Source of the DNA: Betaproteobacteria bacterium
GTDB lineage: Bacteria > Pseudomonadota > Gammaproteobacteria > Burkholderiales > SG8-41
Assembly: GCA_016202615.1 (NCBI GenBank)
Contig: JACQOI010000200.1
Location: 1 to 39,841 of the forward strand
DNA: 39,841 nt
Reading direction: 5' to 3'
In this document: positions 32,172 through 39,571 of the stretch, in pieces
Layout: every line of letters starts with the position of its first letter
How positions within the stretch are numbered: the first letter of the stretch is position 1
The notes under the pieces: generated by a model
Databases searched by the model: none
Told to the model about the DNA's origin: nothing
The model's input: the letters and a program-made list of their open reading frames with translations, nothing else
Made by a program: the position numbers and the translations under genes

Positions 32172-32705
32172 ATGGATCTAACGGACGATGACGTTCTAAA
32201 AATACTCAAGATCATCGATGAATCCGATTATGACGACGTGCGGCTGGAAATCGGTGATTTCAAGCTGCATGTGCAGAAACACGGCAATGCGGAACACGCC
32301 TCGCCGGCGGCGCCATCCGACAACCGGGAAAAGCCGCACGCTACCGCGCCGGCGGCTGTTCATGCGGCCAGCGCCGTGGCGCCACCCGTCACGTCAGCCG
32401 TTCCCAAGGCGGCCGAGGAGGAACCGATACCAGACGGACTGGTTGTCGTACGGGCTCCGATGCTGGGCACGTTTTATCGGGCGCCGTCTCCGGGGGAAAA
32501 GCCATTCGTGGAAATCGGTGACAAGATCGGTCCCAACGACACGGTGTGCCTGGTCGAGGTGATGAAGCTCTTTAACTCCATCAAGGCCGGCGTGGCGGGA
32601 ACCGTGGTGAAAATCCTGGTTGAAAACGGGGCCATGGTTGAGCACGGGCAGCCGCTCATCCTCATCGAGCATGACCTGATCGATGCGCCAGGCAAGATCC
32701 AGTGA
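32172..32705 (+). CDS. Biotin carboxyl carrier protein (AccB-like)
   Basis: ATG 32172, with CAAGGGAAAA upstream, begins a 177-residue protein; the track start at 32127 is unsupported. An N-terminal helix region (LTDDDVLKILKIIDESDYDD) typical of AccB is followed by an Ala/Pro linker (about 42-85). The biotinyl domain has APMLGTFYRAPSPGEKPFV and the biotin-lysine motif VEVMKL (Lys132). The last residues are less conserved. It overlaps the biotin carboxylase by 4 bp. Because a pyruvate-carboxylase-type carboxyltransferase follows instead of AccA/AccD, it probably serves a dedicated carboxylase rather than fatty-acid synthesis. Confidence 0.93.
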   Translation: MDLTDDDVLKILKIIDESDYDDVRLEIGDFKLHVQKHGNAEHASPAAPSDNREKPHATAPAAVHAASAVAPPVTSAVPKAAEEEPIPDGLVVVRAPMLGTFYRAPSPGEKPFVEIGDKIGPNDTVCLVEVMKLFNSIKAGVAGTVVKILVENGAMVEHGQPLILIEHDLIDAPGKIQ

Positions 32706-34087
32706 ATGCAGAGGGTGGGATTAAGCGCCTGTTTGTCGCCAACCGCGGAGAAATCGCCGTCCGCATCATTCAGGCCTGCCGCAAGCTCGGTGTAGAGGCG
32801 GTGGTCGGCGTCTCGGCAGCCGATCGCCAGTCGCTGGCCGCGACGATCGCCGACCGCGCGGTATGCATCGGTCCCGCGCCGGCAACCGAGAGCTACCTGA
32901 AAATGGGAGCGGTAGTCACTGCCGCGAAGGGCACCGGCTGCGACGCCGTTCATCCCGGCTACGGCTTCCTCGCGGAGCGGGCGGGATTTCAGCGCCTTTG
33001 CGTCGAGCACGGACTGAAGTTTGTCGGACCGTCCGCCGCCGCCATCGAAGCGATGGGCGACAAGCTGCAGGCGCGGCGCATCGCCGCCGAGCTTGGGGTG
33101 CCGATAGTTCCCGGAACCGATCACGTGCGGGCGGCGCAGGACGCATTGGCATTTGGGCGCGAGGCCGGCTTTCCTTTCCTGCTCAAGGCGAGCGCGGGCG
33201 GCGGCGGCCGCGGCATGCGGGTGGTGCGTTCGCCGGAAGAGGTCGCCACTGCCTTCGACAGCGCGAGCGCCGAAGCGCGCGCCGCCTTCGGCAATCCTGC
33301 GCTTTACATCGAGCGCTACGTCGAGCATGCCCGGCATGTGGAAATCCAGGTCATCGCTGACAGCCACGGCAACATCGTTCATCTCGGCGAGCGCGACTGT
33401 TCGACCCAGCGCCGGCATCAAAAGCTGATCGAAGAGGCCCCTTCCCCCGTCATCGATCAGGATCTGCGCGCCCGCATGGCGCAGGCCGCCGTTCGTCTCG
33501 CCGGACACGTCGGCTACACGAATGCCGGAACCGTCGAATTCATCCTGGATCTGGATTCCGACGCGTTTTATTTCCTGGAAATGAATACCCGCATTCAGGT
33601 CGAGCATCCGGTCACCGAGATGATCACGGGCATCGACCTCGTGGCCGAACAGATTCGGGTGGCGGGTGGAGCGCCGCTATCGATTGCGCAGGACGCCGTA
33701 AGGTTCAACGGACATGCGATCGAATGCCGCATCAATGCCGAGAGGGCGGAGCGCGATTTCATGCCCAGCCCGGGCCTCGTCACCGAGTGGCAACCGCCGG
33801 CCGGACCGGAGATTCGCGTCGATACGCATTGTTATCCGGGTTATTTCATCCCGCCCTTCTACGATTCGATGATAGCCAAGCTCATCGTTCACGGCAAGGA
33901 TCGCGCCGCGGCGTTATCGCGCATGTCCCGCGCGCTCGGCAGTTTCAAGGTGGCGGGCGTGCACACCACGATACCCTTTCACCAGGCGGTACTGGCCCAT
34001 CCCGACTTTAGGCGGGGCCGTGGCACCACGCGTTGGGTGGAGGAAAAGTTCATGATGCAAAGCCGCTTGACGGAGAATCTCACATGA
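32702..34087 (+). CDS. Biotin carboxylase subunit (AccC-like), GTG start
   Basis: A 461-residue ATP-grasp enzyme starting at GTG 32702, overlapping the carrier-protein stop. It shows KRLFVANRGEIAVRIIQACRKLG, HPGYGFLAERAGF, the glycine loop KASAGGGGRGMRVV, the HVEIQVIAD segment, GERDCSTQRRHQKLIEEAPSP and MNTRIQVEHPVTEMITGIDLV. All are normal for a functional biotin carboxylase that makes carboxybiotin from bicarbonate and ATP. Length is normal for AccC. It overlaps the following carboxyltransferase by 4 bp. It lacks fused transferase domains, so the enzyme is of the split type. Confidence 0.95.
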   Translation: MNAEGGIKRLFVANRGEIAVRIIQACRKLGVEAVVGVSAADRQSLAATIADRAVCIGPAPATESYLKMGAVVTAAKGTGCDAVHPGYGFLAERAGFQRLCVEHGLKFVGPSAAAIEAMGDKLQARRIAAELGVPIVPGTDHVRAAQDALAFGREAGFPFLLKASAGGGGRGMRVVRSPEEVATAFDSASAEARAAFGNPALYIERYVEHARHVEIQVIADSHGNIVHLGERDCSTQRRHQKLIEEAPSPVIDQDLRARMAQAAVRLAGHVGYTNAGTVEFILDLDSDAFYFLEMNTRIQVEHPVTEMITGIDLVAEQIRVAGGAPLSIAQDAVRFNGHAIECRINAERAERDFMPSPGLVTEWQPPAGPEIRVDTHCYPGYFIPPFYDSMIAKLIVHGKDRAAALSRMSRALGSFKVAGVHTTIPFHQAVLAHPDFRRGRGTTRWVEEKFMMQSRLTENLT

Positions 34088-35580
34088 GGAGAATCAAAGT
34101 CATGGACACTACTCTCCGCGATGGCCACCAGTCGTTGTGGGCCGGGCGCATGACCACCGCCATGATGCTGTCGGCCGCCGAGCGCATGGACCGCATCGGC
34201 TTTGACGGAATCGAGTTCACCGGGCTCGGTCACTTTGATGTTTGCGTGCGCTTTTTGAAGGAGAACCCCTGGGAAAGGGTGCGGCTGATGCGCCAGAAAT
34301 TCAGCCGTACTCCTTTGCAGGGAATTATCCGGAGCAAGACGTTCATCGGTTTTGACGTCGTCCCCAGCGATTTAGGGATGTTGGTCGCCGAGCGATTCGT
34401 CGCGAACGACCTGCGGCACATCAGGATGTTCGACGCAATGAATGACCTCGACAACATGGTCGATACGTTGAAGTACGCGAAGGAGTTGGGCGCTTACACC
34501 GTCGGAGCACTGGCTTACGGCCACAGCCCCGTTCATACCGACGAGCTCTACACGAAAAAAACGAAAGAATTGATCGAACGCGCGGGTGTTGATGCCGTTA
34601 TGCTTAAGGACGCCGGCGGGCTGCTCACGCCTGATCGCATACGCACGCTGGTCCCCGCAATGAAAAAGATGACGGGTGATCTGCCGCTGGAGCTGCACAC
34701 TCACTGTACCACGGGTCTTGGGCCGCTGGTGGTTCTCGAAGGAGTGAAGCTCGGTGTAGATACGGTGCACACGTCCATTGCGCCGCTCGCCAACGGCACA
34801 GCGCAGCCGGCAACGCAGACCATCGTCCGCAATCTCCGTGGCATGGGCTATACGGTCAACGTCGACGACGCGCTGATCGACGAGGTCGGCGAGCACTTTC
34901 GCAAAGTCGCGCAACAAGAACGCAAGCCGCTCGGGATACCGGGGGAATACGACGCGTTCCATTTCGAGCATCAGGTGCCGGGCGGGATGCAGTCCCATTT
35001 CAAATCCCAGCTCGCGCAGGCCGGGCTAGCACACAAGCTCGATGAAGTCCTGCATGAATGCGCGCGCATCCGAAGGGAACTCGGTTGGCCCATCATGATT
35101 ACCCCGTTCTCGCAGCTGGTCGGGACTCAGGCGGTGTTCAACGTTGTGCATGGCGAGCGCTACCGGATCGTTCCGGACGAGGTGAAGAAATACGCGCTCG
35201 GCTATTATGGCAAACTGCTGGCGCCGGTCGAGCCCGACGTGCTCGACCGGATTATTGAGAACGGCTCGCAATCGATTTCCCTCGAACCGCCGCCGCCCGA
35301 GCCGGCGGTGCCAGGCTTACGAAAGAAATATCCCGACATCAGCGATGAGGAGCGATTGCTCCGCTATTCGTACGCGGGGTCGCAGGTGGACGAGATGATT
35401 GCCGCCGGCCCGATCAAAACCGAATACCGTTTTGAGAGGCCCCTGGTCAGCCTGCTCAACGAGATCACCAAGCGCCCGAAGCTCGCCCATGTTTATGTCG
35501 AAGGTAAGGGGTTGCGTCTGGAGCTTAGCAGCAAATCACGTGAGTCCCATCGTATAACCTCCAAGGAGAACCTGAGATGA
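34084..35580 (+). CDS. Carboxyltransferase subunit, pyruvate carboxylase B/oxaloacetate decarboxylase alpha-like (copy 1)
   Basis: ATG 34084 overlaps the biotin carboxylase stop, giving 498 residues. The HMGL-like TIM barrel has the metal Asp in VMDTTLRDGHQSLW, FLKENPWERVR, MFDAMNDLDNM, the carboxybiotin Lys in VMLKDAGGLLTP and the metal His pair in LHTHCTTG. The PYC-B C-terminal region follows (EYDAFHFEHQVPGGM, VPDEVKKYALGYYGKL). There is no biotinyl domain, fitting the separate carrier protein. The usual pyruvate-site segment (LLRGxNxVGY in OadA) is replaced by GIIRSKTFIGF, and KDMAG by KDAGG, so a substrate other than pyruvate or oxaloacetate is likely. It is followed by a Bug gene with 4-bp overlap. 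Confidence 0.9.
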   Translation: MRRIKVMDTTLRDGHQSLWAGRMTTAMMLSAAERMDRIGFDGIEFTGLGHFDVCVRFLKENPWERVRLMRQKFSRTPLQGIIRSKTFIGFDVVPSDLGMLVAERFVANDLRHIRMFDAMNDLDNMVDTLKYAKELGAYTVGALAYGHSPVHTDELYTKKTKELIERAGVDAVMLKDAGGLLTPDRIRTLVPAMKKMTGDLPLELHTHCTTGLGPLVVLEGVKLGVDTVHTSIAPLANGTAQPATQTIVRNLRGMGYTVNVDDALIDEVGEHFRKVAQQERKPLGIPGEYDAFHFEHQVPGGMQSHFKSQLAQAGLAHKLDEVLHECARIRRELGWPIMITPFSQLVGTQAVFNVVHGERYRIVPDEVKKYALGYYGKLLAPVEPDVLDRIIENGSQSISLEPPPPEPAVPGLRKKYPDISDEERLLRYSYAGSQVDEMIAAGPIKTEYRFERPLVSLLNEITKRPKLAHVYVEGKGLRLELSSKSRESHRITSKENLR

Positions 35581-36542
35581 CATTGATGAACACCCTGCGT
35601 GGAATTAGCGTTGTCCTGCTGGCGGGCGCTTCGATTGCCTCGGCGCAGCAGTACCCGACCAAACCGATACGCTTCATCCTGCCGGCTCTCCCCGGCGGCG
35701 GCTTCGACCTTGTGGGCCGCACCATCAGCCCGAAAATCTCCGAGTCATTGGGCCGGCAGGTCGTCGTTGAAAACCGCGGTGGAGCACAGGGCAACGCCGG
35801 CACCGCGTTGGGCGCCAAAGCAGCGCCGGACGGCTACACGGTGGTGTTGACCTATATTGGCGCGCTGGCGATCGCGCCGTGGATGTACAAGGACCTCGGC
35901 TATCACCCGCTGCGTGACTTCGAGCACATCACGCAACTTTCCTCGTCACCCTATCTCGTCGTAACGCACCCGAGCGTGCCGGCGAAAAGCCTCAAGGAGC
36001 TGGCGGCGTTCGCCAAGGCGCACCCGGACCAGCTCACCTTCGCGTCCTCGGGAACGGCGAACCAACTGGCCGGGGAGTTGTTCAAAATCATGACCGGCAC
36101 CAGGATGACCCACATACCCTACAAGGGCTCATCGGGCGCCGCGATCGACCTGCTGGGCGGCCACATCGCGCTGAGTTTCCTGAGCCCGGCCGCTACGACG
36201 GGGCATGTCAAGAGCGGGCGGCTGCGCGGCCTCGCCGTGACGGGGACTTCCCGGCTCCCGGCATTGCCGGATGTCCCGACTTCCAGGGAAGCGGGCTATC
36301 CCGGCCTCGATGTCAAGGGCTGGTATGGCGTATCTGCTCCAGCCAACACCCCGAAAGAAATAGTCGCCAGGCTCAACGCCGAGTTCGTGCGTGCGCTCAG
36401 GCTGCCCGAGGTAAAAGAGCGGCTCAACAGTGTCGGCTTCGATACGGTGGGTGACTCCTCCGAGGAGTTCACCGCCTACGTTAAATCCGAGTACGAGCGC
36501 TGGGGCGAGGTAGTGAAGAAGTCGGGAGTAACGGCCGATTGA
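35577..36542 (+). CDS. Bug/TctC-family periplasmic solute receptor
   Basis: A 321-residue receptor translationally coupled to carboxyltransferase 1 (ATGA overlap) and with CCAAGGAGAACC upstream. The signal peptide is MNTLRGISVVLLAGASIASA. Bug motifs are IRFILPALPGGGFDLVGR, VVVENRGGAQGNAGTALGAK, APDGYTVVLTY, YHPLRDFEHIT, THIPYKGSSGAAI and LPALPDVPTSREAGYPGL, ending YERWGEVVKKSGVTAD. Being inside the operon between the two carboxyltransferase genes, it very likely binds the acid or precursor handled by this pathway. It is the best-linked of all Bug genes here to a catabolic function. Confidence 0.96.
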   Translation: MTLMNTLRGISVVLLAGASIASAQQYPTKPIRFILPALPGGGFDLVGRTISPKISESLGRQVVVENRGGAQGNAGTALGAKAAPDGYTVVLTYIGALAIAPWMYKDLGYHPLRDFEHITQLSSSPYLVVTHPSVPAKSLKELAAFAKAHPDQLTFASSGTANQLAGELFKIMTGTRMTHIPYKGSSGAAIDLLGGHIALSFLSPAATTGHVKSGRLRGLAVTGTSRLPALPDVPTSREAGYPGLDVKGWYGVSAPANTPKEIVARLNAEFVRALRLPEVKERLNSVGFDTVGDSSEEFTAYVKSEYERWGEVVKKSGVTAD

Positions 36543-36618
36543 AGTGCGAGGAGTTCCGGCTGCAAGCGATGAGCTTTGCGGTTGGCGCGGCGCGATTTTG
36601 CCAAACGGGGAGCGCCCC

Positions 36619-38079
36619 ATGACAGAAATCAAAGTCATCGACACCACTTTGCGCGACGCGCACCAGTCGTTGTGGGCCACGCGCATGACCACTGCCATGA
36701 TGCTGTCGGTCGCCGCACGGATGGACCGCATCGGATTCGAGGCGATCGACCTTCCAAGTGGAAATGTTCACGTCGATGTCGGCGTGCGCTACTTGAAGGA
36801 GAACCCGTGGGAAAAAGTGCGGCTGCTGTGCCAGGCCATTACTCGTACCCCGATGTTTGGGGGAGTCCTCAGCAGGAGCGGCGTTGGCTTCCACGTAGTT
36901 CCGGATGACATCCCGTTGTTGTGGATCGAACGGCTCGTCGCGAACGGCATGCGGCGTTTCAGGACATTTGATCCGCTGGCCGACCTCGACTCCATTGTTC
37001 CCCTCTTGCGGTTCGCGAAGGGACTCGGCGCATACACGATCGGCGCATTGGCTTTCGGCCACAGTCCGGTTCATACCGACGAACTTTACATGCAAAAGAC
37101 CAAAGAACTGATCGAACGCGCAGGGGTTGATGCGATCATGCTCAAGGACGCGGGCGGGCTGCTCACGCCTGACCGCATCCGCACGCTGGTTCCGGCAATG
37201 AAGAAAGTGATGGGCAAGCTGCCCCTGGAGCTGCACAGCCATTGCATTACCGGCCTTGCGCCGCTGGTGTATCTCGAGGGCGTCAAGCTCGGCGTCGACC
37301 ATGTGCACACTTCGATCGCCCCGCTCGCCAACGGTGAGGCGCAGCCTGCGACACAGACGATCGTCCGCAATCTCCGCGGCATGGGCTACACGGTCAACGT
37401 CGATGACGCGCTGATCGACGAAGTCGGCGAGCACTTCCGCAGGATCGCCGTCCAGGAAGGCAAGCCGCTCGGAGTGCCGCTTGAATACGATGCGTTCCAT
37501 TTCGAGCACCAGGTGCCCGGGGGGATGCAGAGCAATTTCAGGTTCCAGCTCGCGCAAGCCGGGCTCTCCCACAAGCTCGACGAAGTGCTGCACGAATGCG
37601 CGCGCATCCGCGGGGAACTCGGGTGGCCGATCATGATCACGCCGTTTTCCCAGATTGTCGGCACGCAAGCGGTGCTCAACGTGGTGCATGGCGAGCGCTA
37701 CCGGATCGTGCCGGACGAGGTAAAAAAATACGCGCTCGGTTATTATGGCAAACTGCTGGCGCCGGCCGATCCCGACGTGCGCGATCGGATCATCGCGAAT
37801 GGCTCGCAGTCGATTCCTCTCGAACCTCCGCCGCCCGAGCCCGCGGTGCCGGGGCTGCGCAAGAAATATCCGAACGTGAGCGACGAGGAGCGTTTGCTGC
37901 GCTACTCGTATGCCGGAACGCAGGTGGACGAGATGCTGGCGGCCGGGCCTATTCAGACCGAATATTATTTCGAGAAGCCGATAGTTCGACTGCTCAACGA
38001 GCTGGCGAAACGGCGCAAGCCGGCGCGCATTTACATTGAAAAAGGTTCGACCCGACTCGAACTCGGTCCTGCACGTTGA
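36619..38079 (+). CDS. Carboxyltransferase subunit, pyruvate carboxylase B/oxaloacetate decarboxylase alpha-like (copy 2)
   Basis: ATG 36619, with GGGGAG 5-8 bases upstream, gives 486 residues; the longer track start has no support. It is a close paralogue of the 34084-35580 protein across the whole length: VIDTTLRDAHQSLW, FDPLADLDSI, IMLKDAGGLLTP, LHSHCITG, EYDAFHFEHQVPGGM. Metal and carboxybiotin residues are kept. The substrate-side loop differs (GGVLSRSGVGF here, GIIRSKTFIGF in copy 1), as does DLPSGNVHVDVGV versus EFTGLGHFDVCV. The two may form a mixed complex or serve two substrates. It ends 100 bp before the convergent asparaginase-like gene; that gap holds nothing I recognise. Confidence 0.9.
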   Translation: MTEIKVIDTTLRDAHQSLWATRMTTAMMLSVAARMDRIGFEAIDLPSGNVHVDVGVRYLKENPWEKVRLLCQAITRTPMFGGVLSRSGVGFHVVPDDIPLLWIERLVANGMRRFRTFDPLADLDSIVPLLRFAKGLGAYTIGALAFGHSPVHTDELYMQKTKELIERAGVDAIMLKDAGGLLTPDRIRTLVPAMKKVMGKLPLELHSHCITGLAPLVYLEGVKLGVDHVHTSIAPLANGEAQPATQTIVRNLRGMGYTVNVDDALIDEVGEHFRRIAVQEGKPLGVPLEYDAFHFEHQVPGGMQSNFRFQLAQAGLSHKLDEVLHECARIRGELGWPIMITPFSQIVGTQAVLNVVHGERYRIVPDEVKKYALGYYGKLLAPADPDVRDRIIANGSQSIPLEPPPPEPAVPGLRKKYPNVSDEERLLRYSYAGTQVDEMLAAGPIQTEYYFEKPIVRLLNELAKRRKPARIYIEKGSTRLELGPAR

Positions 38080-38179
38080 TGCGCGGGCGTCGGGCGTCGC
38101 GCGGCGAGCTGCGTCGCAAACGAAGCGCTGGCCGATCACCTCGGCCGCCACCGTGTCGCGGCGTGGATCAGCCCGGGGA

Positions 38180-39178
38180 TCAGTATTGTTCGAACATGCG
38201 TTGTATGTCGTCCGGTTCGCTTGTTCGAGTCAGCGCCAACGATAGCAGCAGCGCCGCTTTTTGCGGTGAGAGGTTATCGGCGGCGACCATGCCCGGTTCG
38301 TGATAGTTACTTTCGCGGACGACGCGTCCCTCGCCCACTCTGGAGCTGCGCACCACGACGGCCCGGCCCGCGGCGGCGATATCGGCGCACTCCTTCGCGA
38401 GATCGCCGGACGAGCCCGCGCCTACGCCGGCAACGACTAAGCCCTTGGCCCCAAGCCCGCACGCTGCTTCCGCCATTCCGCGCTGTGCGCCCGCATAGAT
38501 GTACAGAATGTCCACCCGGGGCAGGCGCTCGACGCTCCCCAGGCTGAACTCGCTGTCGACCGTGTGTCGCCGTATCGGTGCGCGGTAAAACACGATCTTG
38601 TCTGCGTCCGCATATCCCAGCAGGCCGACGTCACGGCTGCGAAACGTATGCACATGGTAAGTGTTGGTTTTGGTCACGTCCCGGGCGGAATTGATTTCGC
38701 CGTTCGCGACCACCACCGCGCCTTTGCCGCGCGCTTCCGGTTGAGCCGCAACCCTGCACGCGTCCAGCAGATTGAGCGGTGCGTCGGTGCTTAGCGCGGT
38801 AAAGGGCCGCTGCGCGCCGGTCACTACGATCGGCTTGACGCTGCGCACAGTCAACGTCAGGAAATAGGCCGTCTCTTCCAGGGTGTTGGTGCCATGCACG
38901 AAAACGACGCCGTCCACCTCGGGAAACTGCAACAGCTCGTTCACGCGCGCGGCGAGCTTGCGCACATCTTCGAGCGTTGCTGTTTCGTACGGGTTGCCCT
39001 CGTCCACTTCGACGCACGCAACCTGCGCGATCTCCGGAACCGCCGCCAGCAGCTCCTGGCCAGTCATGCGCGGACGGCCGCTGTGCCGGTACTTTAGGAA
39101 GTCCATACGGTCTTTACCCTGGCTCGGCAATGTGGCCGGGCCCACCAACAAGCGGATGCGCGGCAAGTCTCTCTGCAT
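38180..39178 (-). CDS. Asparaginase-like protein with altered active-site motifs
   Basis: I start at ATG 39178 (AAGGA with 6-7 base spacing), giving 332 residues; the track adds 13 more. The type I/II L-asparaginase fold is clear: VDGVVFVHGTNTLEETAYFL (91-110), VVTGAQRPFTALSTDAPLNLLDACRVA, DVTKTNTYHVHTF, and a C-terminal domain with KGLVVAGVGAGSSG. Two key sites deviate. The N-terminal catalytic TGGTI is replaced by VGPATLP at residues 12-18, and HGTDT is HGTNT, so the Asp of the Thr-Asp pair is Asn. No signal peptide, so cytosolic. Either activity is lost or the substrate has changed. It is convergent to carboxyltransferase 2. Confidence 0.85.
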   Translation of the reverse strand: MQRDLPRIRLLVGPATLPSQGKDRMDFLKYRHSGRPRMTGQELLAAVPEIAQVACVEVDEGNPYETATLEDVRKLAARVNELLQFPEVDGVVFVHGTNTLEETAYFLTLTVRSVKPIVVTGAQRPFTALSTDAPLNLLDACRVAAQPEARGKGAVVVANGEINSARDVTKTNTYHVHTFRSRDVGLLGYADADKIVFYRAPIRRHTVDSEFSLGSVERLPRVDILYIYAGAQRGMAEAACGLGAKGLVVAGVGAGSSGDLAKECADIAAAGRAVVVRSSRVGEGRVVRESNYHEPGMVAADNLSPQKAALLLSLALTRTSEPDDIQRMFEQY

Positions 39179-39269
39179 TTTTCGTCCTTGACCTGCCCGA
39201 TCTTTCGATCCAGGCATTAGAGAATAAATAGTCTACGGCATTGTGCTTGCGGTTGCGACTACGGGCTGC

Positions 39270-39345
39270 CTAGCAGCCTGTCGGACTTAGCATTTCGAAC
39301 CGGCCGCTAAGGAGTTTGTCCGACCCAAGTCCGACAAACTCCTAG
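39270..39345 (-). mobile_element. Short (76-bp) MITE-family copy, CTAG at both ends
   Basis: Read on the minus strand it begins CTAGGAGTTTGTCGGACTT and ends TAAGTCCGACAGGCTGCTAG, the same ends as the 198-bp elements at 10 kb. Only ~75 bp lie between the outer borders, so the core is deleted. The left-end hairpin is kept in modified form. It lies ~90 bp upstream of a Bug C-terminal relic. Confidence 0.7.
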
Positions 39346-39433
39346 GGACTGTCGTTTGCGGTGTAGGCGCCTGATACTATTGGACAACGCTTTGCGTTGC
39401 GGCCGTAAAGCCGAAGTGCTAAGCTGTACTGTA

Positions 39434-39520
39434 GCAAAAAAAGAGCTTACGGGACATATTGAGAGGGAGTTAGTCAAGTGGTCAAAAGTTATTAAGGCCG
39501 CCGGGATCAAGGCAGAATAA
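39434..39520 (+). pseudogene. C-terminal relic of a Bug/TctC receptor gene
   Basis: The last 28 codons before TAA 39518-39520 read ...IERELVKWSKVIKAAGIKAE. This is the standard Bug ending (KWxKVIKxAGIKxE, as in the complete genes here). Upstream codons in the same frame (CGRKAEVLSCTVAKKE) do not look like the family, so about 290 residues are gone. Other sequence between 39179 and 39571 shows only the short MITE copy and no complete gene. Confidence 0.75.
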
Positions 39521-39571
39521 AGCACCCCCGCCGCTTGGTCTGACCGATTTGTGAACAGTAAGAGACATGCC

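Noticed and set aside
36481-38151. 556-residue minus-strand ORF
   Set aside because: It lies antisense to carboxyltransferase 2 and mirrors an equivalent shadow ORF opposite carboxyltransferase 1. Its composition is that of a shadow frame.
38080-38179. Possible gene relic between carboxyltransferase 2 and the asparaginase-like gene
   Set aside because: One frame (VANEALADHLGRHRVAAW) looks protein-like, but I could not tie it to any family, so it is left unannotated.
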